A DNA stretch of 64,000 nucleotides from Sarcocystis neurona (taxonomy: Eukaryota > Apicomplexa > Conoidasida > Eucoccidiorida > Sarcocystidae): the NCBI GenBank assembly GCA_000727475.1, contig KL647296.1, positions 1,470,865 through 1,534,864 on the forward strand, given 5' to 3'. Under the pieces are notes generated by a model that was not told the origin of the DNA, searched no databases, and saw only the letters and a list, made by a program, of their open reading frames with translations. Shown piece after piece: positions 45,701 through 53,205 of the stretch (position 1 is the first letter of the stretch; the number at the start of each line of letters is the position of its first letter). Position numbers and translations under genes: made by a program.

Positions 45701-47553
45701 TCGCCTGCCCCTTCGTCGTGGCGAGGCGTAGCAGCTGCGGCACACACGGCTGCGCCAGGTGCTGCTTCGTCGTTATGAAAAACAGCACTTACTTTCATGT
45801 CATTCGTCTCGCACTGGCCCGCAACTGCTGTATCTTCTTCTTCTTCCTCTTCTTCTTCTGCGGCGGCACCGCTACTTTCGGTAGGGAGAACGGCCTCTTC
45901 ATTAGGAGCAGCTGTTTCGTGTTTTGCTTTTTCCTCTTCGTTGTCTTCTTCTGCAACAGCAGCGCTATCTTCGACAGGAGCAGGGGCTGCTTCTTTCTTA
46001 CGGGCGAAAGTACCAGATGCCTCGCCAACAGGGGCGGCGCGAGCAGCACAAGAGTCACATGCTGTACCGTCCTCTTTCACTTCCTCTATTACAAGCCAAG
46101 AGGATTCTGACGTGCAGCACCCGTCCTCCGTCTGACGCTGCAGCGCCAACTCGTTCTTCACTTGGTGCTGCTTTGTTCTGGGACTTGGTTGGTTTTCATC
46201 TGCCGATGGCTCGTCGCTGTGAGAAGATTTGTTTGCTGTTGAGAAAAGTCTTCTCTCTGCACCTGCTGTTGCGGCCGGTGGCGCACCCTTGACCGTTCTC
46301 GCTGGCAATGCTGCGACTTCTTCCCCTTCAACAACTTTTTCCTCTTCAGCGGCTTCTTCCTCTCCGTTGGGGGTCTCTTCAGAACGGGGTGTAACGAAGT
46401 CTGATGTTATCGTCACTGACAGTCCAGGGTCTGCTGATGCTGCTACTGCAGCTTCCTCAGATTCCGCTTGTCTAGCGTGCTCGGCCGTCTCACTACATGG
46501 CTGGTTACCGTTGTCCCTGCTGCCGCTGCGGTCCTCCAAGAGGTCTGCTGCGGGCTTGTCTGCATCGCACGTGTGTTGCCTTTTATCTTTTTTTCTGAAC
46601 AGCAGTTGCTCGATAAGGCTGCTCTTCCCACGGTTGCCATTGCCTCTCCCCTCCGCTGGCTGCTGCTGCTGCGGCGACTGTGCCTGCGGTGAGAGCAGCG
46701 CCCGAGCTGCTGCTGCCAGGCGGCTCTTCTTCGAAGGGGATGAAGAGGCTGCTCGTGCTCCAAAAGTGGAAGCTTTTAGCGGGACTAGGGGGTTTCTGAC
46801 GTCGGCGCCTGCAAGGGTAGTCCTTGAAGAGGCCGCAGCAGGTGCAGCGCGTAGCCTTCGCGGCTGGGCTGCTTCTGCGGTAGTGGTGAAATCTGATGCT
46901 GTGGCTCTCACTGCGTGTGAAGGAGGAAAAATTAAATCCTGCTGCTGCGGCTGCTGCTTCTGGTGCTTGGATTTATGCTGCTGCTGGGGCTGTCGTTGCT
47001 GTTGTTGATGGTACTGTCGATACTGCTCGAGGTGGTCCTCTTGTCGGCACTGCTGCGTTGACTCTCCTTCCCTCTGCTGGACGGGCGGTCGCCGACGCTG
47101 TGCTTGCTGCTGCGGCTGTTGCTGGTTTGCACACTGCGGAGCATTTGGCCGCAGTGAAGATTCCAGGCTATCTCGTTGGCGGTGGGGGTTCGGAAGGGGA
47201 CCGCTGCTGTCTCTGCTGCTCGTGTTGGCAGCTGTTCCAGCTGTTGCACACAGCGAAAGTGGAGGAGGCGGGGTAACTGCTGTAGGGCTTCTTGGATTAT
47301 CTGCTGCTGGAGTCGCGGACGCTGCCGCCCTTGACGGTGTTGGATCTGCTGAGTGTTGGCTTCCTGCCACGTGCGCTGCGGCTGCTACATCTTCTTTTTC
47401 TTCTTCGGCGCCGTCCGCGGAGTTTTGGGCGTCTCTGCCGCTTCGGTCGTTACTGCTGCTCCTGCTGCTGCGGCACCCCCCAGCCGTGGCGGGTGTCTTG
47501 CCGTTGCTGCTGCGAGAGGACAGCCGCAGCCGTGAAAAAGAGAGTGGCGCCAT
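30751..47553 (-). CDS. Giant 5600-residue single-exon ORF, low-complexity protein
   Basis: A 16.8 kb frame runs without a stop from the ATG at 47553 (preceded directly by an in-frame TGA) to the TGA at 30751-30753. It is overwhelmingly disordered: runs of Ala, Ser, Gln, Gly and Glu encoded by GCA/GCT, AGC and CAG. A five-residue Gln4-x repeat lies at about residues 1372-1405, Gln4-Pro-Ser repeats near 3650, acidic runs near 570 and 2185, and a long Ser run near 5190. Possible ordered islands are a C2H2-like motif (Cys2484, Cys2487, His2499, His2503), a Trp/Lys-rich patch near 2840, and the last ~45 residues, which are aromatic and His-rich and free of repeats. No enzyme domain, signal peptide or membrane segment was seen. 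The family is not recognised; large proteins with homopolymer runs are typical of Eimeria. That it is one exon is unusual beside the intron-rich neighbours, and unseen introns cannot be excluded. Confidence 0.8.
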   Translation of the reverse strand: MAPLSFSRLRLSSRSSNGKTPATAGGCRSSRSSSNDRSGRDAQNSADGAEEEKEDVAAAAHVAGSQHSADPTPSRAAASATPAADNPRSPTAVTPPPPLSLCATAGTAANTSSRDSSGPLPNPHRQRDSLESSLRPNAPQCANQQQPQQQAQRRRPPVQQREGESTQQCRQEDHLEQYRQYHQQQQRQPQQQHKSKHQKQQPQQQDLIFPPSHAVRATASDFTTTAEAAQPRRLRAAPAAASSRTTLAGADVRNPLVPLKASTFGARAASSSPSKKSRLAAAARALLSPQAQSPQQQQPAEGRGNGNRGKSSLIEQLLFRKKDKRQHTCDADKPAADLLEDRSGSRDNGNQPCSETAEHARQAESEEAAVAASADPGLSVTITSDFVTPRSEETPNGEEEAAEEEKVVEGEEVAALPARTVKGAPPAATAGAERRLFSTANKSSHSDEPSADENQPSPRTKQHQVKNELALQRQTEDGCCTSESSWLVIEEVKEDGTACDSCAARAAPVGEASGTFARKKEAAPAPVEDSAAVAEEDNEEEKAKHETAAPNEEAVLPTESSGAAAEEEEEEEEDTAVAGQCETNDMKVSAVFHNDEAAPGAAVCAAAATPRHDEGAGEAMAAGGAAAAHHIMEEAGGYPSEGAVSRAAPSERMPACSQPGPQLLGDACCSCSSGSKERHKDSCSSSRDSSSCSSERYSHLSDTSVYVYDSSDEPCCEEGGEKKQADDVAAAASGNGAGLIQQESRLWETHDEQQQRLQQQSLRALRQQERQRKKPEQKQQQQDVKEKPQQPHRHPKQQQRSERRGQQQKQRRQSLGQKQHQRRHRSAEEELLRDTSEGMPNSSAAHAAAASPRPLYWRDRSRSSGSSRKRCSSRDSSRNRSSRGSSRNRSSSNIHKDARVSASHGNSLFKTSEPHPTEPHDNGDEKAASVFGSAATAAGLAAAGSDAAAGLDLVPAAGPSPAAAAAAPDMADGALGCRPSASKESTKETQQKKEKPQLLRLSLFALPLSHGSCSLQSSRSHAAGTGVLQGQQRLGLPETGLSTAAPRPSVPRPTAAESATRTARIEGAAVLANAAALQDTVAEATGATPGAESTQQHLLADTGMCVFVREVRPSHRASTDPLLLNSSQLACEENSCGGTGGEERVRRQQPCWNGFRCNGCSSTPQSLCCSARKNSCSTRSGCSSTSSGSARCSAGPSTKGATSSSRSTGSSCRTDSGSTLGSDTGSLHCSSSEREGRASSEDCSSDGSVQGLSSGSTRSRKPSVETDETPDGTLCSAPVGRRSSHGSHNDGEGSTSNTPRCLSRVSSASSLPSCNGLSKCPAAVAASELRGKEGVVQTNTRQRVSHPQQHHRQGGEHLPQPPFHHDDQNQWHQRQQQQTQQQQTQQQQTQQQQIQQQQMQQQQTEQQKPSSGCPPVRPKSVVCSASSGSAVLPIASPRTRPRGILPTPRELQQQPLSETPAAAAAAAAKAAARQRHLPVAATGALPPNAISSGSECARDGPKEEAQGGGRRAAARAGRRRTSLAGGSAAATPVTTEAFAACSLEELERESAVTEKRGAAATAAAGPAYTLWNTYPDEEAAEPPRASAAADKRSPTDGHQEEQKAGSCRLNTRRATEQPGSKRGAAAAAVTAAGRSRMKSATAVAAAAAAEENSVASSSTCRRPTDSGVRKGKMIVKEPESLSADDTSRESDCCALDFLVHADGNANAARRRDTRALQRLPAAAAAGTTAAARRRAVPASRGVAPAAARGVAGERAAPRGGGEGRESAAAAAGRRGKAVADLEGEERRASLPRTLLALPQKKATGGGSRETSVARVTAAAAPTWPPRRARAEPAAASGVLMGRNFATGEDPWSSEFACGVSLRWQQDLGEERRRSRQDGPQGDGEWTIRRSNKEAGAGGGVGERAAEANQEENSFYRLKQGKKERRNAQEESLDQEEKATLRFLASGEAAADKEERNAGAGIWQRSEEKEEEVGGTEDEEQFLCQEAENESARKEEEEFLEQTEEQDQCSDSGKASGDASSVVVYETDDDAADSSRSAESFGSNSEDSAGERSRRCSNSSKAYASSSRRSSDSALCSSCCPKCPSHGRRTSDSNSLAATAAAAAAACMESAPSSSFVASLSATAADFPDESPSTERLHVAAAAAVEAEAASQKETTADDSAAATAGEVHTGAPTTAAVAAVEEEEEEEEEQHPIEGINEEERSEASTAEAEIGGEPEERAAASAGRHELSTGKTDDEARESSLSAAAAAPEAWKTDAAVVIAAAGAAAAGASPRVTNGEKASSRINATHEGAAAAPTATGIEDKDNTRRLLAEQTVGTVWPDRTGWGHAGQGGCSASAAAPGDAATMVDPSSLLAVAAAALNAECKVTAGWRLGCSSNKATSAPTKTTATHALPPARVVAEEAAAAEVAHEQEQDEMCVAASLTKSPGHRITPAAAAAEEKEEREEKASDTARATRVMTATATAAVSQSAARETEGPVPRERSKCSQCGLHLPVDELADHLLAHALSESPRAAAAAGVLECQEFQQQQQEQLQELGQQVYRWPDPPWLQRHQSCNGTSERSAQTKHSFWPPFLTLQAQQGNRYSEEVAVPPQQQHVTDDLLHEEEDPQQHRTSLPSTAYHPQLSTGAAAVDPVACFARSAVEPADVTLSRYHTAGGAGGPAAAPEGRSSQFQALPRGSWPSGSQGSSSKEDARAAGGDTPAAAAETAVTPATTSATRSVKKQQQQLVLHVASEEEEVPGAPVDGGKEAGDEEVKEEKNEKEQEGQRPKETQAAPLGHGEAGCTRAATTAEATSAAGAGAAAAVAKVPGTMVAASAPAAGHGSADEQRQNEAGEAKMLPKWKGWASCGKNTRVHRAEFEQDGAGGAAASLMVLRSRSAPERGGEASYIEVAASASNCFASINLRNRGTAVGVVAENNIATKRETQGPAESGPGAAVDVEAPADLPAASGAAEKAAAAVGAAPRAGPEAKPAEATGFLGERENATKKDSEAPHEGEEAGAPRTTADLRRTAGEETAATAEENSGVCWEPSGCRHSADASRRKTACDRNKSAEQQRADEGKAGPSSDTAAELAGGGCSTVLEREAQTLRRCSSPSCDATAATAGSSFREFSSPCLSSSSCSRAIDSGSSGTQPRISRSRKPGSSSGEMTYRDGAAFASSTSVNAKPEEGRRGSRSSSSSVHSGGNDGQGRSRLPSRGSSAGGRRKSRNSSVGSSSSNSRSSSSSHRSSAPRRRPWGSVLISQEPTSGRVQQQKEGGSCMQQLLCQTDPAEAETCDTHSCAVAERSVPEEDLQTNMTRSSRSASDGSCSDSGPRHGRGGEQSSDRRRPPQGRLRRESERRGSNLSRSSFPCSSREKDRPQTCRCSPRVGSGSADRYAVQRCRCSAGTACCGCSASAGDAAAALGGRRQHIAHEEPHRRSSSGKHGSSCSNGTSKSSRPCSGDQHTSSGSQNPHGNSRNTADCPSSRQEDIPARTSSNTEGSCEAKTSGQGRPHRRGSSSSDSCRSSEHTSDSNKNTSSLDDSRSEASVGSGCRTHARASNRNTLGEREKRNSRRRRSVRQLRQKQRQLSGDLQRHQDDQAKDTKSESQQQGREGEGTALVSPTARTCSAEDCGATAGCSSGMPPLRRRLRAPAYQQQEHSEGTPPQKRQAAAQQPPAQQQQPSAQQQQPSTQQQQGSLETQQMPEQHLTPAASDRLMLRTELAVSSSRDNSTEGRSSRCASSRSSVSGETVGINIACVAASGTNRTSITTPGQRWVGPRSSNSPPAPEETTTCGAEASVRISAASMRGASSSAAAPPSGMSLAHMYSDDPSAALTSSADRRLAAAAFFGPTEGAAAADAWDETVAVPAVGSVAWTVGAAAAGSNPKAAAAAAALKKGSRRGSEAAGQTQSNLVRSRVGEQPKLPPFRRRRLEYFAAEQASTETGEQTAAAVQQRSAETARERHQPLDAASQEQRAADQQAPVEQQAAAVLTGTGEQQQQQHPGAEMHRFAAADGALHGPQTQAATGVGASAGCLTSRNTKPSSKTPRPIGLLPCLAAAAAHRAAAANAASSSSAANSERETAAGGRHVRSTRAAAKAAATQKGGESRKSSSSPVSSNSRLSSNGGFSSSSSTSSRQQSGGSKAHQSTRGSAGLNLRRRGAMQEEGSGNQLHAAHPRTSPAAAPDAAGRGSGAATARFHRCHLQLRTAGLISGRGADGPAAASTRAPPPATARLQQSDPPLRLTSQGLRRYMSYSRQQQLQQEQRRAKCAAAAMARAARAAAAAETASSGAPADEPPTLGDATVVLPAAARDARAATPRPTTAAGRGPAGARRRSAEVAATGRAGTRFERGFPTCCASAAVDLTADGTGGSGQPAAGAAAAAAVEAEPREAASDAEESAAEDASLVETEALVVPVPHRLLASGPTALNLCQQEQQQQQERRERIGERHHEQLEQQHLVERVCSDGPHEAGRSPRFHHGVAPAASAFTEASVDRQRSAAAQEETIYDEGEVRSISSGSGSRVSPGANELDSVEELPLEPGAAPSTTAEDSLAQTERTSAIAAGRAQHDTAAAGAATTAEAPASATATAAPAASPRLLEGGNRTSRGGNSSGVHCVPPLHLASLRAGPAGLPTASSRGRDVSSAGSSPGVAEVPAAAAEPCGRRKGEGGHSLAAKERETGTPTTATAVEPEEEGKHNAVSSEEETSTVVSRGGANSSRTAASVASPPATASPLSIRTSRLRPCRYPSSSPPPSSTEKSAPHPPSGNTLRNASSSSSAPPRPPAASPGGTASRLHSGHSSSTALSGAAAGSSRQRSTAKQDAGFAASSTRRTQAVAGSAGTSTESTATPSAAAGSASRQTSSLTSAAAASSSTTASLVSRQTSRGSVGASTATQRMTSLSVHDGSSTSSSGSRLPPSSRSGASNGSGANNSRGEEAGTPVCRREPLSTSLSHSLRRGGATSGTQDLQRRGVSKASSPPEPQREEAGAARPQDRRPSSLTARRTSSATSAGLPPSPSAAAGSSSSTTRSSGTPSGSSSRGYASLAAPARGTGEYPTGSSSGWVPTWGQTLIDLGLVRAPGQHQLPPASCRATTRESSTAAEEPPRRGCLSARRPPTISEATLADGGSATGSAGAGASSPSTTTVSQREGGAADASVSWTVREEQRTPLTPSTTVEPPSPQHRSLSGVGSSSSVAYSQSTQRYNGTRALYSSSSSSGSSSSSSSSSSPYLERAVVRSRYAAPTEASEARRQAISAYQLQSGVWSRDPSSSSVHRQRTAADTSFASSESPLLLRSTSPVPVSPLVLDYSGSSSSSSGRSSSVSATAASPPTLRRSVAAASGWSLESHASPQHGYQQQQPHSSLEYYYTTAAGGGGGGGGYPAGYSSTQLMQQQHHMRRQTMNAAFPSSFSAGSRQSAGTRTGGRESPGGVFAAAGASVVSPSHFGAGTGGRASLPPSPLVYSNARLAAQGRGVAACLIDPSIGAAASSSSSSSRSHYAVPSSALPAGVYSPSSTHYQQQPTQPSRRYSASHPLGSSRSSSSSISVSSSNSTATSNLPRAHTSCLSRGARRSVGGILQHQHVYDRGSTGGRFYLERSDGIPWAHVTRVAAHYPGYFLHEHLREPFTVLPTCVD
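40040..40104 (-). other. C2H2-like zinc-finger motif within the giant ORF
   Basis: On the coding strand the sequence reads CSQCGLHLPVDELADHLLAH, that is C-x2-C-x11-H-x3-H with hydrophobic residues at the usual core positions. This resembles single C2H2 or ubiquitin-binding (UBZ-type) fingers. It is an island in disordered sequence, and zinc binding is inferred from spacing only. Confidence 0.5.
43337..43440 (-). repeat. 15-bp coding repeat (Gln4-x) in the giant ORF
   Basis: Consecutive 15-base units of CAGCAGCAACAG plus one variable codon (ACG, ATC, ATG or GAG) encode Gln4 followed by Thr, Ile, Met or Glu. Substitutions fall only in the fifth codon. Confidence 0.9.
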
Positions 47554-47778
47554 TCAGCACGAGCAACAGCAAAGAGGATAGAGCACCTTTTGAGATTTTC
47601 ACTAGCTGCCTCGGACTTGTGGGGGAAAAAGCCCTACCAGGGGCAGCAGCGGTGAGGGAGGGGGCGGTGTGCGAGTTGGAGCTGCTGGAGAGGTGAAAAG
47701 GGAACACGGTGCCAGTGGCGATTGTGTAAGAAGTAGGCCGCCGCAAAAACTCTGCCAATCCATCAGTTCTTGGCCTTT
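47554..47778. promoter_or_regulatory. Short upstream region of the giant ORF
   Basis: Only 225 bases separate the giant ORF's ATG from the 3' end of the next minus-strand model. Any promoter and 5' UTR must lie here or inside the neighbour. No TATA-like or other named element is evident. Confidence 0.3.
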
Positions 47779-48826
47779 TCACAAAGATAGGGCGTCACTT
47801 TCGTCGCCCTGTTGTGTGTGCTTGAGTCGCGCGGGGTCCGTCCACCCTTTACGGTGAGTGCGGAGTGCAGCCTGTGCGACCCGGCTGGTGTTGTGCTGCA
47901 GAGGCTGGCAAAAAACCAAGGAAGCAGCCGCCCACGCGAGCTTCTGCATGCAGTGCGATGATGAAAATCTCTCAAAATCTTCTCCCCAAAAAGCCCAACA
48001 AAACAGCGCTAACCTGCGCTTCTCGCGGCTGCCGGAGTAGCCCGACCTGCCGTGCGCCACTGGGGCCCAGCAGTTCGCGCCGGCCCCAGGTACACCTGTC
48101 GACCACTACCCACAACAACAACGACGGCACTACGCGCTGCACCACGCGAAAGTTAGTAGCCTTCTATTGTAAGTCGGAATTTGATCGGATGAAGCCTCTT
48201 GTTTTACGTTGAGAAACGTTAGTCTTGTAGGAGTTGTGTACGACGGCACAGCAGCGCGCAGCTCACGAACGTAGCCATCACGGACAATACCTGCAACAGA
48301 TGCGTACCAGCAACACACCAGTTGCTGAAAAAGAAGCCGGACGAAAGAGGCGCAAGGCGCGTGAAACTCCTTCCTCTTCCACAGCTCCGTCCCGTTAAGA
48401 GACCATCTTAGGTCAGGAGGACTGTCGATCGCAGCAGCAATGAGCCCATCAGATGGAAAAACCACACGGTCAAACAGACTACAAGGAAAAACATAGCACG
48501 GGCACGTTTCGCGACAGGGATCACCGATGGACGACCCACGGAAACCCACTAGAGGACTGCCAGATCATCATGTGCAGTGCCTTCTCGGATCTGCGCTCCT
48601 GCGCCAGTCACGTGGCGACGTTCGCAACAATGTTCAAGTGGTGTTCGTTCCAGTTGTGGGACTGACCCTTCAGATAGAAATATGTTTGTGTTGGGACTGC
48701 ACCAGGGACGCGTCTGTATAAAATGGCTGTACAGTCCTCCAGCCCGGAAATGAGAGGGGCAGGATGAGAGAGCTCAACCTTATTTGCATTGCACACGGTA
48801 GGATATTTTCCTCCCTTCCAGCTCAT
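47779..48826 (-). CDS. Candidate three-exon gene, unknown function
   Basis: Exons 48826-48612, 48556-48143 and 48013-47779 join in phase 2 at both junctions to give 287 residues. The ATG at 48826 is preceded by an in-frame TGA two codons earlier. Donors are GTGACT and GTGCAG; the first intron is only 55 bases. The product is not low complexity and contains scattered Cys and Trp. A hydrophobic stretch spans the exon 2/3 junction (LLTFAWLALFCWAFW) and could be a membrane helix. The plus strand is also partly open here, so the model is provisional. No family recognised. Confidence 0.38.
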
Positions 48827-50570
48827 CCGTCACGCGGGTTTAACGCAGCAGATACACACCATTTACGTCCGAGCAGCTAGACAGCCATTGACCCATGGGC
48901 GAGTAGCTCGGACAGCGCCTGCCTACAGTGGCTCAAAAGGATTCTGAAGGAAGACACACAACGACTACGCATGCTGTCATGGGGGGAAGCGGGGACGACG
49001 CTGCGCTTGCGTGGAGGCACATGAACGACTATTTGGCTGGCTAAGGCATAAGGTTTTCCAACGTGAGTGCCCGCAAGATGAAGCCGCAGCAGTCGGAGAG
49101 ACGCTCCGCAAAGATGCCAAGCCAAGAAGTCTGAGAAAACAAATATACCGAACACACCTGGACTACGAAAATACAGCGCCCTGTATACAGCGTAACACAC
49201 AGGACACTAAAGGCTATTCGAGAACCGAGAACACCCTCCGAAAGCAGAAAGAAAGTAAAGCAGAATGCACTAGCACAAAGTAACTATCAGTGATCACGCG
49301 TCCTTCAGGTCTCGCTGAGAAAGGTGGTTCTTCTAAGAACAGGTCGTCCACTCTACCTTTTTGCATCACTCGCGTAGCGTCGTAACCCTTCATGCAGATC
49401 CAAAACCTCGCATCTAGCCCTCCTGATGCCGGACGAGTGCCATGAAGCCAAACAGGCATCCGTTGAGTACACGTGTACAAAGAACAAGTAGTTCTCCCTG
49501 CTAAGGGAGCTTTTTTGTCCTCTCTGTCGTAAAGCCAGATACACCTCTGTTGAGTACACATATACACACTGCAAGTCATTCGTCCTGCGTAGGGATCTTT
49601 CTTGCCCTCTGCACATAGTCACGTGCGTACGCGAGGCTACGGTGACGACGGAGCGTTCTGTTCTCACGACACGGTGTGCGTCTTCACGAGTCAGCGGGCC
49701 GGTACGCTACACGGTGTGTTGCGGAGATTAGTCACGTGGGAGGACGCCGTACAATATGGCAATCATACCAATGGAACAGCAGCCCTAGATGCAGCGGAGC
49801 CGCAGATTTTGTGCAGTGAAAAGCGAAGGCTGCGACGGCCGCAACGGCGCGGACGACGGCCTCAGGCGGCCCTCAGACTGCTGGAGCAGCAACACTGTCG
49901 GCGACGGCCCGGCAGACGCGACAGCAGCCGCCGCAGCAGCACTGGCAGTACAGTACAGCGGCCCCACGTGAAGCTTGAGGGAATCATCCAGAAAAGGAGA
50001 AGGGAGCCTGCAGCCAAGTAAAGGCCAACTGCCACGCAATCAGAACGACTCAAGCGCTTAAACACTCCTGGTGAACCTCATTTAGAAACAGCTGCCTAGA
50101 TCTTGTTCTCGTTGGCGCACGCTACGTGGCAGGATGAGTACAGCCTTCGCGGGCTAGCCGGCACTTTTGACCACGGCATGGAAATTAGCATTTGAAGCGG
50201 CAAGTTACGGCGAAACGGAGGTACCTTCCTTGTTTGTGCTGTAGACCACACAGTGATATAGATCACAGCTTCCGCACACTCTGATGGATGCAGGGATCAC
50301 ACGCTTCGCGCCTGCTGCGCACGCAACTACCGCGCGACGCCGCTTGCACGCGGTCGAGGGGTCGAAGCGGGTCCACTCGAGCAAAATGGACGCACACGAA
50401 CGTCAATCTTAACATCCCTGCATGACTTATTCTTCGGGAAGAAAGAGACGCCCACACTGGAGCGGACAGAAGTGCACGTGGGACACTTGCAGAAGACACA
50501 TGAAGGATCTTCCATCTGTTCGTAATTGCCCAAGTTCTGTAGGGCTGATCTGCATGGGTTGCGCCGCTGG
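48827..50570. other. Unresolved stretch with a degenerate duplication
   Basis: No confident gene. An ~87 bp degenerate tandem duplication lies at 49445-49610. The 49790-50065 interval is open on both strands. On minus, an ORF starting at the ATG at 50065 begins with a basic stub and a hydrophobic segment (VAVGLYLAAGSLLLFW) like a signal anchor, but it runs out at 49862. On plus, a basic Arg-rich frame ends at 50021. I cannot choose between them. Confidence 0.3.
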
Positions 50571-50930
50571 CTCTACAGGTTTGCAAGCTTAAGCACATGA
50601 GAACAATCATTTCTCGCCTTCCACACTTGTGTCACAAACATCCCCCAAAACACGTGACTCGAATGCCATCCTGAAAGTTCTCGCGTCTACCAAATGTATG
50701 GGACGTCGCTGCCGCAGTTCGTGGGGACCGGTGCAGCGCAGTCGGGACGTGCAGCGCGCGGCCCCGACCGTCCCCGGCTGCTGGGAGAAGGCGCCCGCGG
50801 GAGCGCCGTGGTACCACATTTACTTACATGTGAGTACCTTCTGGTCGGGGCAGGGGCAAAAGGAGGAGCGCTTTGGCGAAATGCCTGAAAAATGAGGTAG
50901 GAATGGGTTGGTAAGACCCTCACAAAGCCA
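50290..50930 (-). CDS. Possible exons of an unresolved minus-strand gene
   Basis: On the minus strand a very good acceptor (ctcatttttcag) precedes a ~46-base segment ending AG|GTACTC near 50869. A second acceptor (gaactttcag) near 50676 follows, and a third (cctacag) near 50543 precedes a Cys-rich frame. Phases can be made to agree in more than one way, so no protein is given. The GC-rich block 50694-50829 could instead be a plus-strand first exon (ATG at 50694, donor GTGAGT at 50830). Listed so that the signals are on record. Confidence 0.2.
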
Positions 50931-51626
50931 TTTCTACATCCCATCGCGGCAGAACTGTGTCTCTTCGAAAGGCGCACGTGCTTGCCAGTAATGTCCGCCG
51001 CCTACGACCAACGCGGCTGTTGTACCAGTGTATCAAAAGTAGGCGACGCACCGGGAAAGAAAGCAGTGGACCCACGGCGCACATACGCAATTTTGTAGAC
51101 ACGCTAGCGTAGGATCCCAGAGGAGAGCAGACGGTATGCACGTGCTTTTTCACCGAGTATACAGCGATGCGGTGACGTACTTACGAGTGTACATACTTGT
51201 TCGCTTATCGTATCGTTTTCAAAGATGTTGTCACGGACAGCCTCATGTCCCTTCACCTTGTGTGCAACAGGCGTACGCCTCTGGATGTACTAATACGAGC
51301 ATATTCCTGACAGGTGCCCTTCTCGAAAACCCGTTCTTCGTGTGCCTATGAGTGCCTAGACATGCACATGCACACATAAGGGTACAAAAGAGCACACAAC
51401 GCTCTGTTGAAGTCTCACGCGTGCTTGCTTCACCACAAGAAAAGAGAATCTACTTAAGGTTTACGCTCCCTGGGAACAGATGGGCATTCTTCCTTCTTCG
51501 GCCTGGGTGACGAGGCAACACCACATGTACGACACACTGGCAGAAATTGTTAAACTGCAGTTGTTCTGCAGGCATCCCGCAAGCAAGTCATGTACTGTCC
51601 GGTGAGGCGAAAGGAAGAAGTTAGCA

Positions 51627-52805
51627 TCAACCAGTATCCGGGTCCAGCACGAAAGAGCATCGCAGCAATTCTGGCAGCGTCCTGGGTAAAGACTCAACCG
51701 GCTCCGTGGCTCTAGCTGCGTTGCCGAGCTTCGTCGAATCAACGACGGCTGCATAGACCAAGAGCCGACCAGAAATTGGTGGCTGAAAATAGTGTTTCTG
51801 CAGAATTCCGAAGATATGCGTAGATAAATGGAAAAGGAGAGAAATATATATATATATGCATACAGGCGATCCCGGGCTGCAGACTTCCACACAGGCTGGA
51901 AGTACGGGATGTCGTAAGCGCCGGGCACGCCACGAGGGGGCGTTGTAAAAGCGTCAGACACGGCTATGCTCACGCTTAGCATCTCGTCGGTCCATTCTGC
52001 TGATTTGGCAAGCAGAGGCGCCGCGGCCGTGGCCGTGTGAGTCACTTCGTGCAGAGGTGGAAGCAGCAGTGCTTACCAGAACACGCTAGTCGCATATTCT
52101 AAAAGCATATCGGCGCGGTGAGACAGACTGGCATTTTCAACCTGTTTGTAAATACAGCTCAGTTTTAGAGTAGTGGTATATATGTTGTAGGGAGAAATAA
52201 GCTATACTTATTCGTGGGGAGGTGCGCAAATCTACATGATGTCCAAGAACCGTGGGCAGTCGGCACTGCTATACGGAGATGGATCCCATAACAGTTTGAG
52301 CATGCGTCAAGACACTCTAGCGTTGAATGCTCGTAACTCACAACCCGATGACATACTCAATCGAAAAGCACACATGATTCGAACGCCTGCAGACTCTGGA
52401 TGTGCTTGAACTTTGCGTGCATACATGCGCGTCAAGTTCGGCATGGGCCTCTTGGTGTGGTCACGTATACGGTGCGTGAATAAAGGTGTGATGTATATAC
52501 ACAGTATTTGTACGTACCTGTACATGCGTGTGTGAACGTTATGTAGTATTCTACGACAACCCTGTGAGGATGTGCTGAATTCCCTGCACGTGTGTATTGA
52601 CAGTGCTGTGTAGCCCTGCACTGTTGTACAGGCAGGGCATACCTCCTTTTCGTCATGCCCTTGCATACATCGAAAAGGAGTCCATATAGATTCCGAGGTG
52701 CGTCTACATGGTGTAGCAGAGCACCTCTCTTACGTTAGATTTCCGTCTACCTCTTTTGGGTGCCCCGTTCCACAAGCCAGCTGCACCGTCACCTGCCGAA
52801 GACAT
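51627..52805 (-). CDS. Candidate small three-exon gene, unknown function
   Basis: Exon 1 is 52805-52751 (AAA ATG context, donor GTAGAC), exon 2 is 52044-51893 and exon 3 is 51782-51627 (acceptor ctattttcag). Phases are 1 and 0, giving 120 residues. The sequence is balanced: an Ala/Thr-rich start, a Pro/Gly/Tyr-rich middle, and a Leu/Val-rich segment before the stop. An alternative donor eight bases later (51885) shifts exon 3 into another open frame ending at 51461, with a longer Cys-rich tail. No family recognised. TA microsatellite sequence fills part of the short second intron. Confidence 0.35.
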
Positions 52806-53205
52806 TTTGCAGCACAAAACACCGTATAATCCTATTCCAAGTAGCCAGCTGGAGAGTGACGGCAAGGGGTACACATGGTAGTATGTGTGGGACAATCCCA
52901 AATTTGAATACTGCAAAGCATATTGTTCGTCGTCCGTATTCTTTCTTGAAACACACAAGCGGGACCCTTCTTCGGTAAATGCACGTCACCATCCCTATGG
53001 ACGTATGTGGCTTGTTGTAGAGTTCTTCGCTTGTTTACACACCAACTACTTCATCTGTTGCATCGGTGTGCACGTCGGGGTATGCTGCCCATACACTTCT
53101 AGTGGCACACCGGTGAAATCCTGCGACTTGCATGGGTGTACGTGCTCGGCGTGTGTGGGCGTCACATGTAGCCGTTGTGCGTGAGCCTTGCTCACTGTGA
53201 TTAAT
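52806..53205. other. Region without a supported gene
   Basis: Short ORFs occur on both strands, but none has a motif or splice partner. This would hold the promoter of the 52805 gene model. Confidence 0.4.

Noticed and set aside
30751..47553. Many plus-strand ORFs of 100-290 codons rich in Leu, Cys and Ala opposite the giant ORF
   Set aside because: They are antisense readings of CAG/GCA repeats (CTG/TGC) and have no independent motif.
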